This document shows positions 25,026-32,661 of a DNA stretch of 32,960 bases, piece after piece. The notes under the pieces are model-generated. The model did no database searches. It was not told where the DNA came from and was given only the letters and a program-made list of their open reading frames with translations. Every line of letters begins with the position of its first letter. Within the stretch, counting starts at the first letter, position 1. Both the position numbers and the translations under genes were made by a program. Source of the stretch: Pseudomonadota bacterium (GTDB lineage: Bacteria; Myxococcota_A; Bradymonadia; UBA4248); contig JAFRYG010000033.1 in the NCBI GenBank assembly GCA_017441205.1, positions 1 through 32,960 of the forward strand, given 5' to 3'.

Positions 25026-25592
25026 TTACTCGTCATATCTGTCATGACCGGATTCCGTTGTACGGAATGAACGCACAGACTGGTTGTATGCCTTGACGAA
25101 ATCAGGATCCGCCGAGATGTCGATTCTCCATACGCCGTCATTTCTGTACAGTGTATAGTTTTTTTGTCGTTCTTTGTTGCGTTCTTTATCAAAGTAGACG
25201 ATTTCGAGTTTTGCCTTTCCGTCGATCATGTAGTCGAAGAATTTTGTGGACGATTTTTTTACCTCGAATCCGCCTTGCTTTGCCATGCGTGTCATGAGGG
25301 TATCCCATGTCCAGAAGAGTTCTTCTTTTTCGGAATCGCCGGTGATACCCATATCGCGGTTCATGTTGTTATCGTGCATGGCCTGCATTTTTTCCTGGAT
25401 ATCCTTGGTAAAAGTCCGCTTGAATCCTTTGAGATCCTTTTGCTGTGCGGCATAGATGGCGTCATCGAGGACGCCGTCGGGCAGTCTGACGAAATCTCTG
25501 GGTTCGAGTTTCATGAAGAACATATAGAGGGTAGCGCAGATGACGAGGGCAACGATGCCGCCGATGATTTTTACGGGTTTTGAAATAGTCAT
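25026..25592 (-). CDS. Membrane-anchored protein of unknown function
   Basis: The 188-residue product has one N-terminal hydrophobic helix (about 8-26) and a soluble remainder, so it is probably an inner-membrane protein with a periplasmic domain. The soluble part alternates helical segments (35-75) with a beta-rich region (FEVKKSSTKFFDYMIDGKAKLEIVYF and NYTLYRNDGVWRI), a pattern seen in NTF2/SnoaL-like folds such as DUF4878-type proteins; this is a resemblance only. No cysteines apart from Cys19 in the helix. The ATG at 25592 has no strong Shine-Dalgarno. It ends in a terminator and its upstream side is composite repeat B, so it is likely monocistronic. Confidence 0.8.
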   Translation of the reverse strand: MTISKPVKIIGGIVALVICATLYMFFMKLEPRDFVRLPDGVLDDAIYAAQQKDLKGFKRTFTKDIQEKMQAMHDNNMNRDMGITGDSEKEELFWTWDTLMTRMAKQGGFEVKKSSTKFFDYMIDGKAKLEIVYFDKERNKERQKNYTLYRNDGVWRIDISADPDFVKAYNQSVRSFRTTESGHDRYDE

Positions 25593-25630
25593 TGGATTAC
25601 TCGGGATGAATTAGGGAAGTGGGAAATTGT

Positions 25631-25885
25631 TTGCGAACTGAGGCGAGTTGTATCGCGCTTTGCTGCGCGGGTGCTTTTTCTTGTACGCTTCGCGGCAGGG
25701 GGTGTTCGTTTGTGAACACCCCCTACAACCCCCGCACGCTTTGTTGTGCTGCCGTAGCTGCGGGAGGCATGTCCATCCATGGACATGCCTCCCTCGCCTC
25801 TCGCCGCCGTCCATGGCGGCGTAGTGATTATGATGAATACTAATCATGGTTATTCGAAATCATTGCAATAACGGGATGTCGTTAA
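25631..25885. repeat. Composite intergenic repeat element, copy B
   Basis: Head TTGCGAACTGAGGCGAGTTG at 25631-25650 and tail ending TCGTTAA at 25879-25885, as in copy A. The interior contains the 20-nt block shared with 1535-1554 and four hairpins: CGCGC/GCGCG (25654-25669), GGGGGTGTTC/GAACACCCCC (25698-25723), a perfect 15-bp pair (25762-25793) and CGCCGCC/GGCGGCG (25802-25821). None of them matches the interior palindromes of copy A. Confidence 0.75.
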
Positions 25886-25925
25886 GTTTTATTGGGAGTA
25901 GATAGTGAATAGGGGCGACAGCTTT

Positions 25926-26060
25926 TTGCGAACTGAGGCGAGTTGTTTGGATTTGATATCGCGGGGCGTTGCGGGCACTCCCGCATCGGGGGTAGGTGCG
26001 TATTTGCCTTTGGCAAATAGCACCGCAGGGGGCTTGGCCCCCTCCTGAAAAACTGATCAT
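25926..26060. repeat. Composite intergenic repeat element, partial copy C
   Basis: Head identical to copy B (25926-25945). The interior shares TTGGATTT and GGGGTAGGTGCGTATT with copy A. It ends near CTGATCATGG, which resembles only the middle of the A/B tail, so the right end is missing or replaced. Confidence 0.65.
25995..26024 (+). repeat. Bulged-G palindrome, copy 8 (inside element C)
   Basis: The clearest family member: outer arms GGTGC/GCACC, an unpaired G at 26000, inner arms TATTTGCC/GGCAAATA and a TTT loop. GTAG immediately precedes the outer arm, as in REP sequences. Confidence 0.72.
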
Positions 26061-26092
26061 GGTGAAGCATGACGAAGGTCGGAGAAATCATG

Positions 26093-28732
26093 TTATGGAA
26101 TGGGAATGGTGATTGTTCCGGCGTATGAAAAGACCGAGGATGTGCTGAAAATTGATTTCCAGTTTGCTCCGTCCGATGAAACGCTGACGTTCATTCCATC
26201 ATCTCTGGCTGTTTGAGGCGGGTTGGTATCGGGCATCCAGCAACCGCTCAGTTCATATACAGTCAGGTAATCTCCTTGTGTGAATGATCTGCCAAAATCC
26301 AGGATCAGCTGATAACCGCTGCTGATGGTTGCAAATGTATAAGAGCCGTTTTGGCGGTAGTAACATGTGGTACCGTTGATGGAGTCGGGGAAACCGGTTG
26401 CTTTGTCGCAACTACCAAAACTGGGATTACAGTTTCCGGATGCTGTAGCAGGGTAAGAACCGTTGAGAAGGACGGCATCGATATCCGGTCCGTTGTCAGA
26501 GCTGGAACAGTTGGAGCTGCCGCAGGGTGCGTATTCAATTTTAGCGTACCGGTAGGTAGGTTTGGTGGAGACACATTGATTCTGCGAACAAGTCTGGTCG
26601 TTATTGCATATCTGGGAAGTTGCCCATTTGTAATTCCGGCATTCCTGAACGGTATTTCCGGAACAGCGTAAGCCACTTTCGCATTCCTTTGTTTCGCATT
26701 CCTTGGAATTTATACATGTGCCGGTTGGGCATGGGTCGGATTTCCAGTTATTGTCCTGGCAGGTTTTGCGCGAACCGGATTCACACTTTACTTCCCCTGG
26801 CGGACAATTTGCGCATTTGTCTCCGAAACAGCCATTGCCGTTACATGAAACAGGGGAACCCCACACGCCGCTGCTGCAGGTGGATTGTCCACTGTTGTCG
26901 CATTTGGAGTCGCCATCAGAACAGTCGGCGCAGGCATTGCCGTTGCATCCCTTTTCACAGATTTTGACGGTCGTCCATGTTTTTCCATTGCAGGTTTCGA
27001 CGGTATTGTTCTGGCATCTCTGCTGTCCATTCGGGCAGACTTCGCATTCCATATCATTGTAACAGTTAAGAGGATTGTTGGATGCATCGGCACATGGTTT
27101 AGGCTCCCATTTATTGCCGATGCAGACAGATTGCGTTCCTGCCTCACATTTCTGGCTGCCGTTCTTGCAGTCGAGGCAGGTATTATTTTCGCAATACTTG
27201 CTTGGACAATGATCATTTTCGATGCATTCGACGCACTTCATGTTGTTGACGTCGCAGTATTTGTTGTCCGGGCAGCTGCTTTTTTCTTTTGTGCAGTCGA
27301 CGCATGTTTCGTTGATGAGGTTGCAGACGCCATCCGGACAGTCCGTGTCATCGAAGCATTTTCCGGGTTCTGGTGGTTTTATGCAGTTGCCATCCTTGCA
27401 TCTGAGATTATCACCGCAGTCGGCGTTCGTCACACATTCTTCTATACAGTAATGATCAGCGCCACAGATCGGACGGTTTTTCTCCGTACAGTTCACGCTG
27501 GTCAGACATTCGACGCATGCGCCATCGTTTTCGTTGCAGTATTTGGCATCTGAGCCTTTGCAATCCTCGTTGGTCATGCATTCACTGCAAATGCCGATGT
27601 TATTGCATTTGGTTTTGGTTTTGTTTTCATCGCAGTCGGCATCTTCCATACACTCGATACATTTATTGTCGACGCACATGGAACCCGTCTGCTGCTGTTT
27701 GCAATCCTTGTCATTTGTACATGCCACGCAGCCATCTTTATCGCTGCAAGTGGCATCGCAGTGGTCAATCTTTATGGTTTCATTGTCACAATGATACCAT
27801 TCCTTACCTTCGCAGGTGGATTCGTATTCGTCATTGATGCATTCGACGCACTGTCCGTTTGGGCTGCAGTAATTGAGATTTGAGTTATTTTCATCGTTGA
27901 GATTTTCGCAGTCGCTGTGGTTGAGACAACTGACGCATCTATTGTTATTGCAGTATGGGCGTGAAGGATCAGAAGTGCAATCACTGTCTTTGTAGCAATC
28001 GATGCATTTGTTGTTGATGCAGCTCATGCATGAATCCGGTTTATTTTTATTACTGACACATTCGACACATTCCCCGTTTTTGCACATGCTTGCTGTGGGA
28101 GGACATTTGACTCTCATAATAAAGCCGCTGGCACAATAGATGACAGCATTGCCGTCACATGATGCCGGTTCAGAGCTGTGGCATTGAACACACCGATGTG
28201 CGTCACAAACCATACCTTTGGAGCAGTCATCGTCTTCGAGGCATTCGTAACATTTGTTATTTTTGCAAATTCGCTCTCCCTTGCATTTATGTGTTTTGTT
28301 ATTATCAATGCATTCCACACATTTATGCAAGGTGGGGTCACAGTATGGCCTGGACATATCGGCGGCTTTGCATTCTGAATCTTTGGTACAGTCTGTGTCC
28401 GGCGGCAAGACGCATTGTCCGGCGGCATTGCAAATCTGGCCATCTGTGCAGCATGTATCATTGCATGGGTTTGGACAGTAACAGTAATTGCTGCCGCCCT
28501 GCACTTCCATCTGCATGCAGCGATACCCCAGAGGACATCGGTTATTGTCGTAAGCTCCTGCCTCATTGAAGGTTTTGCATACAGATTCAGTGGATTCGGC
28601 GTCACATTGTATTTCATTGATTTGAATATACGACATATTTGGACATGCCGGGCCGAGATTCAAAACATCATCAATAGAGCATCCCAACATTGCCATGCTC
28701 ATTGCTGTTAGGAACAATAAAACTTTTTTCAT
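26093..28732 (-). CDS. Large cysteine-rich repeat lipoprotein with C-terminal beta domain
   Basis: The start is the ATG at 28732, with GGAG 6 nt upstream; an in-frame ATG at 28792 lies within the -10 region of the predicted promoter. The 879-residue product has a lipoprotein signal (lipobox AMLGC, Cys18) and about 117 cysteines. Residues ~75-530 carry repeats of the form CxECxxDxDCxxxxxCxxxxCxxC, acidic and Asn-rich, like extracellular Cys-rich repeats of Myxococcota. Residues ~540-735 hold about five different repeats, CxxGxxxCxxxTxxxCxxxxW, each with a conserved Trp. The last ~150 residues form a Cys-poor beta-rich domain (YRYAKIEYAPCG...ILDFGRSFTQGDYLTVYE), possibly jelly-roll-like. It is probably surface-exposed and disulfide-bonded, with adhesion or binding roles possible. 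No closer function is assignable. Confidence 0.85.
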   Translation of the reverse strand: MKKVLLFLTAMSMAMLGCSIDDVLNLGPACPNMSYIQINEIQCDAESTESVCKTFNEAGAYDNNRCPLGYRCMQMEVQGGSNYCYCPNPCNDTCCTDGQICNAAGQCVLPPDTDCTKDSECKAADMSRPYCDPTLHKCVECIDNNKTHKCKGERICKNNKCYECLEDDDCSKGMVCDAHRCVQCHSSEPASCDGNAVIYCASGFIMRVKCPPTASMCKNGECVECVSNKNKPDSCMSCINNKCIDCYKDSDCTSDPSRPYCNNNRCVSCLNHSDCENLNDENNSNLNYCSPNGQCVECINDEYESTCEGKEWYHCDNETIKIDHCDATCSDKDGCVACTNDKDCKQQQTGSMCVDNKCIECMEDADCDENKTKTKCNNIGICSECMTNEDCKGSDAKYCNENDGACVECLTSVNCTEKNRPICGADHYCIEECVTNADCGDNLRCKDGNCIKPPEPGKCFDDTDCPDGVCNLINETCVDCTKEKSSCPDNKYCDVNNMKCVECIENDHCPSKYCENNTCLDCKNGSQKCEAGTQSVCIGNKWEPKPCADASNNPLNCYNDMECEVCPNGQQRCQNNTVETCNGKTWTTVKICEKGCNGNACADCSDGDSKCDNSGQSTCSSGVWGSPVSCNGNGCFGDKCANCPPGEVKCESGSRKTCQDNNWKSDPCPTGTCINSKECETKECESGLRCSGNTVQECRNYKWATSQICNNDQTCSQNQCVSTKPTYRYAKIEYAPCGSSNCSSSDNGPDIDAVLLNGSYPATASGNCNPSFGSCDKATGFPDSINGTTCYYRQNGSYTFATISSGYQLILDFGRSFTQGDYLTVYELSGCWMPDTNPPQTARDDGMNVSVSSDGANWKSIFSTSSVFSYAGTITIPIP

Positions 28733-28790
28733 TGAAAACTCCTGCATATCCCGGTGCGTCAGAATCCCAATACAAAACATACTCAATTCC

Positions 28791-28819
28791 ATTCTATGTC
28801 AGAAATTTCAGTGGCTCAA
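28791..28819 (-). promoter_or_regulatory. Sigma-70-like promoter of the Cys-rich lipoprotein gene
   Basis: On the minus strand TTGAGC (28814-28819) and TAGAAT (28791-28796) are separated by exactly 17 bp. The predicted transcript starts near 28784, about 50 nt before the ATG at 28732. Confidence 0.6.
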
Positions 28820-28864
28820 CCATGAGACACTAAAAATGTCATTTTTTTCCATGTACTCGCAGTC

Positions 28865-28904
28865 AGTGGTTAGTGAATAGAGATGTTTCACGGATGTCTG
28901 TACA
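28865..28904. repeat. Diverged copy of the 18057-18104 repeat
   Basis: Begins AGTGGTTAGTGAATAG and ends ACGGATGTCTGTACA, matching the flanks of the repeat at 18.06 kb. The hairpin arm is degraded here. It sits in the divergent spacer between the Cys-rich lipoprotein gene and the small membrane protein gene. Confidence 0.5.
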
Positions 28905-28944
28905 GCTGCGGCGCAATAAAAAAATATTCATTTCCCTTACAATC

Positions 28945-28973
28945 TTGACAATTAAGAGTTCTGTTATTAGACA
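28945..28973 (+). promoter_or_regulatory. Candidate promoter of the small Cys-tail membrane protein gene
   Basis: A perfect TTGACA (28945-28950), a 17-bp spacer and TAGACA (28968-28973), about 48 bp upstream of the ATG at 29021. The -10 matches at only three positions. Confidence 0.45.
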
Positions 28974-29020
28974 AGCCGCTGCTTTTGAGGGGGACAGTGT
29001 CACTCTGTGAAGGAATGATT

Positions 29021-29452
29021 ATGAATACGATGTATATTATTGGTATTGTTGGGGTTTTGCTCATTGCAGCGCTTCTTTTCCCGAAACTGAAAGGAAATGC
29101 GATTCAGAAAGCAATCGTTCATGCCCGCAAGGAACATGACGTCAAACCCTTTATAGCCGCAGTCGATGAAGACAGTACGGCAGATGTGCCCACGATCTAT
29201 AATTCAGCCATCAAATCCCTGTGGGATTCCTATGACCGCGAAACGGCAACGGATTTGATCAAGGCGTTGCTTGAACGCAACGATACGGCTCCGATTTCGC
29301 AGTTCTGGATTAAGACACTTCTCGAGGTCGAGCCAGAAATCGCCCGCAAACAGCTCGGTGAGGTGTTTATTCAGGAACATTATAATGAAGGTATTGCTGC
29401 TCAGTGCGGCGGATGCGGTGGTTCCTGCAAAAAGTGCAAATCCTGCAAATAG
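29021..29452 (+). CDS. Small membrane protein with C-terminal CxxCxxxCxxCxxC motif
   Basis: The 143-residue product starts at the ATG at 29021, which has AAGGA 6 nt upstream; the frame is open further to a TTG at 28985, without support. One N-terminal hydrophobic helix (about 4-20) anchors a helical soluble domain (25-125) with no recognised family. The C-terminus packs five cysteines at 129, 132, 136, 139 and 142 into a Gly/Lys/Ser-rich tail (CGGCGGSCKKCKSC), with no other Cys in the protein. Such a spacing suits metal or Fe-S binding or lipid/disulfide attachment; the ligand is not known. It is divergent from the Cys-rich lipoprotein gene, and it is one of only two plus-strand genes here. 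Confidence 0.82.
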   Translation: MNTMYIIGIVGVLLIAALLFPKLKGNAIQKAIVHARKEHDVKPFIAAVDEDSTADVPTIYNSAIKSLWDSYDRETATDLIKALLERNDTAPISQFWIKTLLEVEPEIARKQLGEVFIQEHYNEGIAAQCGGCGGSCKKCKSCK

Positions 29453-29463
29453 TGGTTGTTTGG

Positions 29464-29484
29464 CTCAGCCGTGGCTGAGTTTCG
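29464..29484 (+). terminator. Weak terminator-like hairpin after the small membrane protein gene
   Basis: A perfect 7-bp stem (CTCAGCC/GGCTGAG) with a 2-nt gap lies 11 bp past the stop and is followed by TTTCG only. The T-tract is short, so termination may be inefficient. Confidence 0.45.
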
Positions 29485-29498
29485 TGAATCCTATCATC

Positions 29499-29600
29499 CT
29501 GGCTTATAGCTTGTAGCTTTTGAATGCAGATGCAATGACTGGGCTGCGAAAAGTGCCAGTCCCGAAGCCGATGCTTTTTCCGCAATAAGCTATGAGCCAG
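29499..29600. repeat. 102-bp inverted-repeat element
   Basis: The ends CTGGCTTATAGCTT (29499-29512) and AAGCTATGAGCCAG (29587-29600) are inverted copies differing at one base. The interior has a second inverted pair, ACTGG/CCAGT. It lies in the convergent spacer between the small membrane protein and TonB genes. MITE-like or structured-RNA origins are both possible; no protein is encoded. Confidence 0.5.
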
Positions 29601-29685
29601 TCTCATATCCGCTCTTTGATGGACAGAACCTGAATCGTTCCGGGGGAATGGATAGTGTGGGGCAGAGCCGCTGAATTCTCCCGGA

Positions 29686-30543
29686 TTATTTGAGTTTGTA
29701 GCGGTAAGGGATTTTAATTTTTTTTGTCAGATCGGTGGTCTGTGCAGGAAATGGCGGAACCGGGGTTGCCTGGGTCGCCGCTTCGATAGCCGCTTCATCG
29801 AGAATGGGGACGCCGGATGACTGCGCAATCTGGGCTGAGATCAGGGTTCCGTTTCGACGGAGTTCGAGCAGTACCCATACGGTACCGGTGAGTTTCAGTC
29901 TTCTGGCCATTTCCGGATAATGCTGTTTGCTTTTAAAATAATCGGAAAGCGTGCGGGTGTAGTCTGCCCATATCTGCTTCATATCCGGCTGCGGAGGCTG
30001 GAGAATGGCTTCATTCGGCTGTGGATTGATCGCTTCAGATCCCGATTTGGCAACGTTTGTTCCGAACACTGTATTTGCTGCCGCCTGATGATTTGCGCTG
30101 CCAGCATCATCTTCAGGCCGGGCAAATGAATCCGGTGTCGGAATTGTGCCTGTCTCACTCGATGGTTCGGGCTTGGAAACTGTGTCTGATGGAGGAACGG
30201 CGGGATCCGGATCGGATGAGGATTCAGCAGGTACCGGCGTCGGCTGAGGACTGGGTTCTGTCCAGATGATATTGGGTTCGATGCTTGCGGTTTGGATGTC
30301 TGGTTCGAAAGGATCTTCCTCGGGAGAAACGGGTTCCGGGCTTACCGAGGGCATGCTTTCGCTGACGGTCGGCAATTCGATCGTAATATGAACCAGGCTG
30401 TCGTAGAGTGCTGCATTCGCCGCATAATCCACCTCAATGTGTTCCGGGATACAGAACCACGCCAATGCGAAAAGAAGCATATGGATCGCGATACTCACTG
30501 AGACGCAGTGATACCAGGCAATGTGCGTGGCTGTCGTTGACAA
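29686..30543 (-). CDS. TonB-family energy-transducing protein
   Basis: The 285-residue product has the TonB layout: a membrane helix near 13-33 (SVSIAIHMLLFALAWF, with the characteristic His), a long Pro/Ser/Glu/Asp-rich spacer (about 55-160), and a C-terminal TonB domain. That domain contains YPEMARRLKLTGTVWVLLELRRNGTLISAQIAQSSGVPILDEAAIEAATQATPVPPFP. TonB proteins pass proton-motive energy from ExbB/ExbD to outer-membrane receptors; none of those partners is in the window. The TTG at 30543 is used because the next ATG (codon 22) would cut the membrane helix, but no ribosome-binding site is visible. A GTG at codon 16 is an alternative. It begins 24 bp after the sulfatase gene stop, so cotranscription is likely. 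Confidence 0.85.
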   Translation of the reverse strand: MSTTATHIAWYHCVSVSIAIHMLLFALAWFCIPEHIEVDYAANAALYDSLVHITIELPTVSESMPSVSPEPVSPEEDPFEPDIQTASIEPNIIWTEPSPQPTPVPAESSSDPDPAVPPSDTVSKPEPSSETGTIPTPDSFARPEDDAGSANHQAAANTVFGTNVAKSGSEAINPQPNEAILQPPQPDMKQIWADYTRTLSDYFKSKQHYPEMARRLKLTGTVWVLLELRRNGTLISAQIAQSSGVPILDEAAIEAATQATPVPPFPAQTTDLTKKIKIPYRYKLK

Positions 30544-30567
30544 GGTGTTGAGTGTGTTTGAGGATAG

Positions 30568-32661
30568 TTAGTTATGTTGATGGAACCACTGCATATATTC
30601 CCATTCCCGAATGAGCGTTTGAACCTGTGGATTTTGAAGGGCATTGGGGATTGGGGACCAGTATCGGGTGTCCGGAACGAGATCTTTTGTGATGTCGACC
30701 TGCTGATCAATGGGTGTATTGCCATGATCCGGCAGGCGAAGGCGCTGTCGCTGACCAGGGTAACTGGCGTTTGATGTCTCGCGCCATGCAGTATGGGATG
30801 CAAATTCATAGGTAACCCGGGAGCCGTCTGCAAAACGATGGGATATCGCAGAGGGGACTGTCGTGGCACCGATAAATTGCAACACAGGTGCATCAACAGG
30901 AACTATACTTGTTTCTTTGGGAATGGAAGCAAAATCATCCCAAATAAATCGGCGTATATCGGGGTGTGAAAACATCGCCGGGATATCGTGATGTGCTCCC
31001 CAGATGAGCATGACAGCATGCGTCATCAGATCCTGAATGGCGATGCCGTGTCCGAGCAGATAACCGTCATCGAAGAGTGATTCACCGTGATCACTGATGA
31101 AGATGACGAGGGAATTATCGAGCATCTTTTTGTTTTTAAGTGCCTGAATGAGGCGGCCTGCGGCCATATCGAGGTGGTACACCTGATTGGCATAGGTGCG
31201 CCATAGTCTTGGACGCGTTTTGGCACTGATTTCGGAACGCTTGATTTCGCGGTCGATGAAAACGGATGGATTATCCTGCTGATAGGGGAAGTGTGGATCC
31301 TGATAGAACAGATACATGAACAACGGAGTACTGGTGTCATATTGATCCAGGAAGGACTCGACTTTGTTCATGAGCATATTGGCGGGAACGCTTTGATGGT
31401 GATCGACATTTTCTTCGATTGTTCCGGGATCGACGATGGTATCTCCGGCGCGGTTCCAGCCGCAGCTTTCGTCGAACTTTTCATCGGACAGCATTTCGCC
31501 GTTAAATACAGCCGTATGATAACCGAGTGATTTAAAATCATCGACGAGGCTGTGTCCGGGATCAAAGAAGCTTCCCCAGAATGTCTGTGTGACGCTGTTC
31601 TGTGTGAATCCCCTGGAGGCAAATGCGCCATCGATGCGCACGGCGCCGTCTTTAATAAATTTTTGCAGTTCCGGCATGACGGGGGTGTCGTCGATCTTCG
31701 CATCCAGCATATCGTAACGCACGCTCTCCATCAGTACGATGATGACATTTCGGCGATCTGAAAAAGACTGGCGATTGGGAATACCCTGATGTTCAACGCG
31801 TTCGCGGATACTTTTGGGGATATCGGAACGATTGAGATCTCCGGCCAGCAAGTCCTGGTCCGTGCCATCGTCGGGAATATCGAGCGCATGGGGATGCAGT
31901 TTCGAATTGAACGGTTCGGAATCGGGAGGCAGGTCAAATGCGCCGTAACCGTCTCCATCAAAATCGGATCCGACATTGACGATAACATTGAATGCGGCTC
32001 CGAAAAGGGTTTCGCTTGCGAGAATTTTTTGAATATCCGGGAATTTGGGCGCACAGACGCTCATCAGAACGAGTCCTGCTACAAAAGATACCAGGATAAA
32101 GACGTTGATAATTCTGGATGGAATGCGATCGAGACGCGAAATTTTTGTTCTGGGTTTAAAGAACCACCGAAAGAAAGCCCATGTCGCGACACTAAAAGCA
32201 GTGACGCCCAGAACACTCATGATGATGATATCGCCATACCATTGAAAAGCCTGAACGAGCATTCTCCAGACACCGCCGACTCCGCTCGCAAACTCAAAAA
32301 AGCTGAATGCATTTCCGAGCAATTCACCGATTTTATGTCTGAAAAACAGGTCAACTGCGAGCAGAACGACCCAGCAGGTAGCACATCTTCGCTGGATGAT
32401 TTCGGGTGCGCACTTTGCTTTTTTTCCGATGAAAGTGAAGATCAGGACCCAGAGTCCGCAAAGCGCTGCGCAAAGAATTGTCAGGATTGATATGAATCCC
32501 AGCCGAGATCCGATGGTCGTGAATTTGATATAGGTCAGCCAGCCTGTGCCGCCGAATATTGCCAGACGGATCTGCAGGCTGATGAGTTCCAGAAAAACTG
32601 CAAAAGTCCAGAGGACTATGAACAGTCTCCCTGGACGGCAGATATTGTTATCGTTTGTCAT
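30568..32661 (-). CDS. Membrane sulfatase-fold hydrolase/transferase with a Cys-less MopE-like segment
   Basis: The 697-residue protein has about five N-terminal membrane helices (approximately 12-35, 53-77, 93-108, 143-163, 184-204) and a C-terminal alkaline-phosphatase/sulfatase domain from about 305. Domain signatures are NVIIVLMESVRYDML (metal-binding acid), RGFTQNSVTQTFWG (nucleophile region with Thr/Ser, no Cys for formylglycine), DPHFPY and FISDHGESLFDDGYLLGHG. This suits phosphoethanolamine-transferase or LTA-synthase-like enzymes, though substrate is unknown. Between membrane and catalytic parts, residues 232-275 read DFDGDGYGAFDLPPDSEP then HPHALDIPDDGTDQD and GDL, matching the D-x-DGDGY...P-x-A-x-E/D-I-P...D-G-x-D-x-D pattern of MopE-like repeats but without cysteines. 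The ATG at 32661 lacks a clear Shine-Dalgarno. Confidence 0.88.
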   Translation of the reverse strand: MTNDNNICRPGRLFIVLWTFAVFLELISLQIRLAIFGGTGWLTYIKFTTIGSRLGFISILTILCAALCGLWVLIFTFIGKKAKCAPEIIQRRCATCWVVLLAVDLFFRHKIGELLGNAFSFFEFASGVGGVWRMLVQAFQWYGDIIIMSVLGVTAFSVATWAFFRWFFKPRTKISRLDRIPSRIINVFILVSFVAGLVLMSVCAPKFPDIQKILASETLFGAAFNVIVNVGSDFDGDGYGAFDLPPDSEPFNSKLHPHALDIPDDGTDQDLLAGDLNRSDIPKSIRERVEHQGIPNRQSFSDRRNVIIVLMESVRYDMLDAKIDDTPVMPELQKFIKDGAVRIDGAFASRGFTQNSVTQTFWGSFFDPGHSLVDDFKSLGYHTAVFNGEMLSDEKFDESCGWNRAGDTIVDPGTIEENVDHHQSVPANMLMNKVESFLDQYDTSTPLFMYLFYQDPHFPYQQDNPSVFIDREIKRSEISAKTRPRLWRTYANQVYHLDMAAGRLIQALKNKKMLDNSLVIFISDHGESLFDDGYLLGHGIAIQDLMTHAVMLIWGAHHDIPAMFSHPDIRRFIWDDFASIPKETSIVPVDAPVLQFIGATTVPSAISHRFADGSRVTYEFASHTAWRETSNASYPGQRQRLRLPDHGNTPIDQQVDITKDLVPDTRYWSPIPNALQNPQVQTLIREWEYMQWFHQHN

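Larger units (their letters stand above)
25593..26092. other. Intergenic region filled by two composite repeats
   Basis: About 500 bp without a convincing gene. It carries composite element B (25631-25885) and the partial element C (25926-26060) in the same orientation, 40 bp apart. Minus-strand frames through both (25611-25847 and 25882-26091) are probably artefacts of the repeats. Confidence 0.7.

Noticed and set aside
25593..26092. CRISPR array or insertion sequence in the repeat-rich spacer
   Set aside because: Repeats are few, not regularly spaced and of unequal interior; no transposase frame or terminal inverted repeats are present.
26885..27553. 222-codon plus-strand frame antisense to the Cys-rich lipoprotein gene
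   Set aside because: It lies wholly inside a gene with a clear signal peptide, promoter and repeats; the long frame follows from the codon bias of its Cys-rich repeats.
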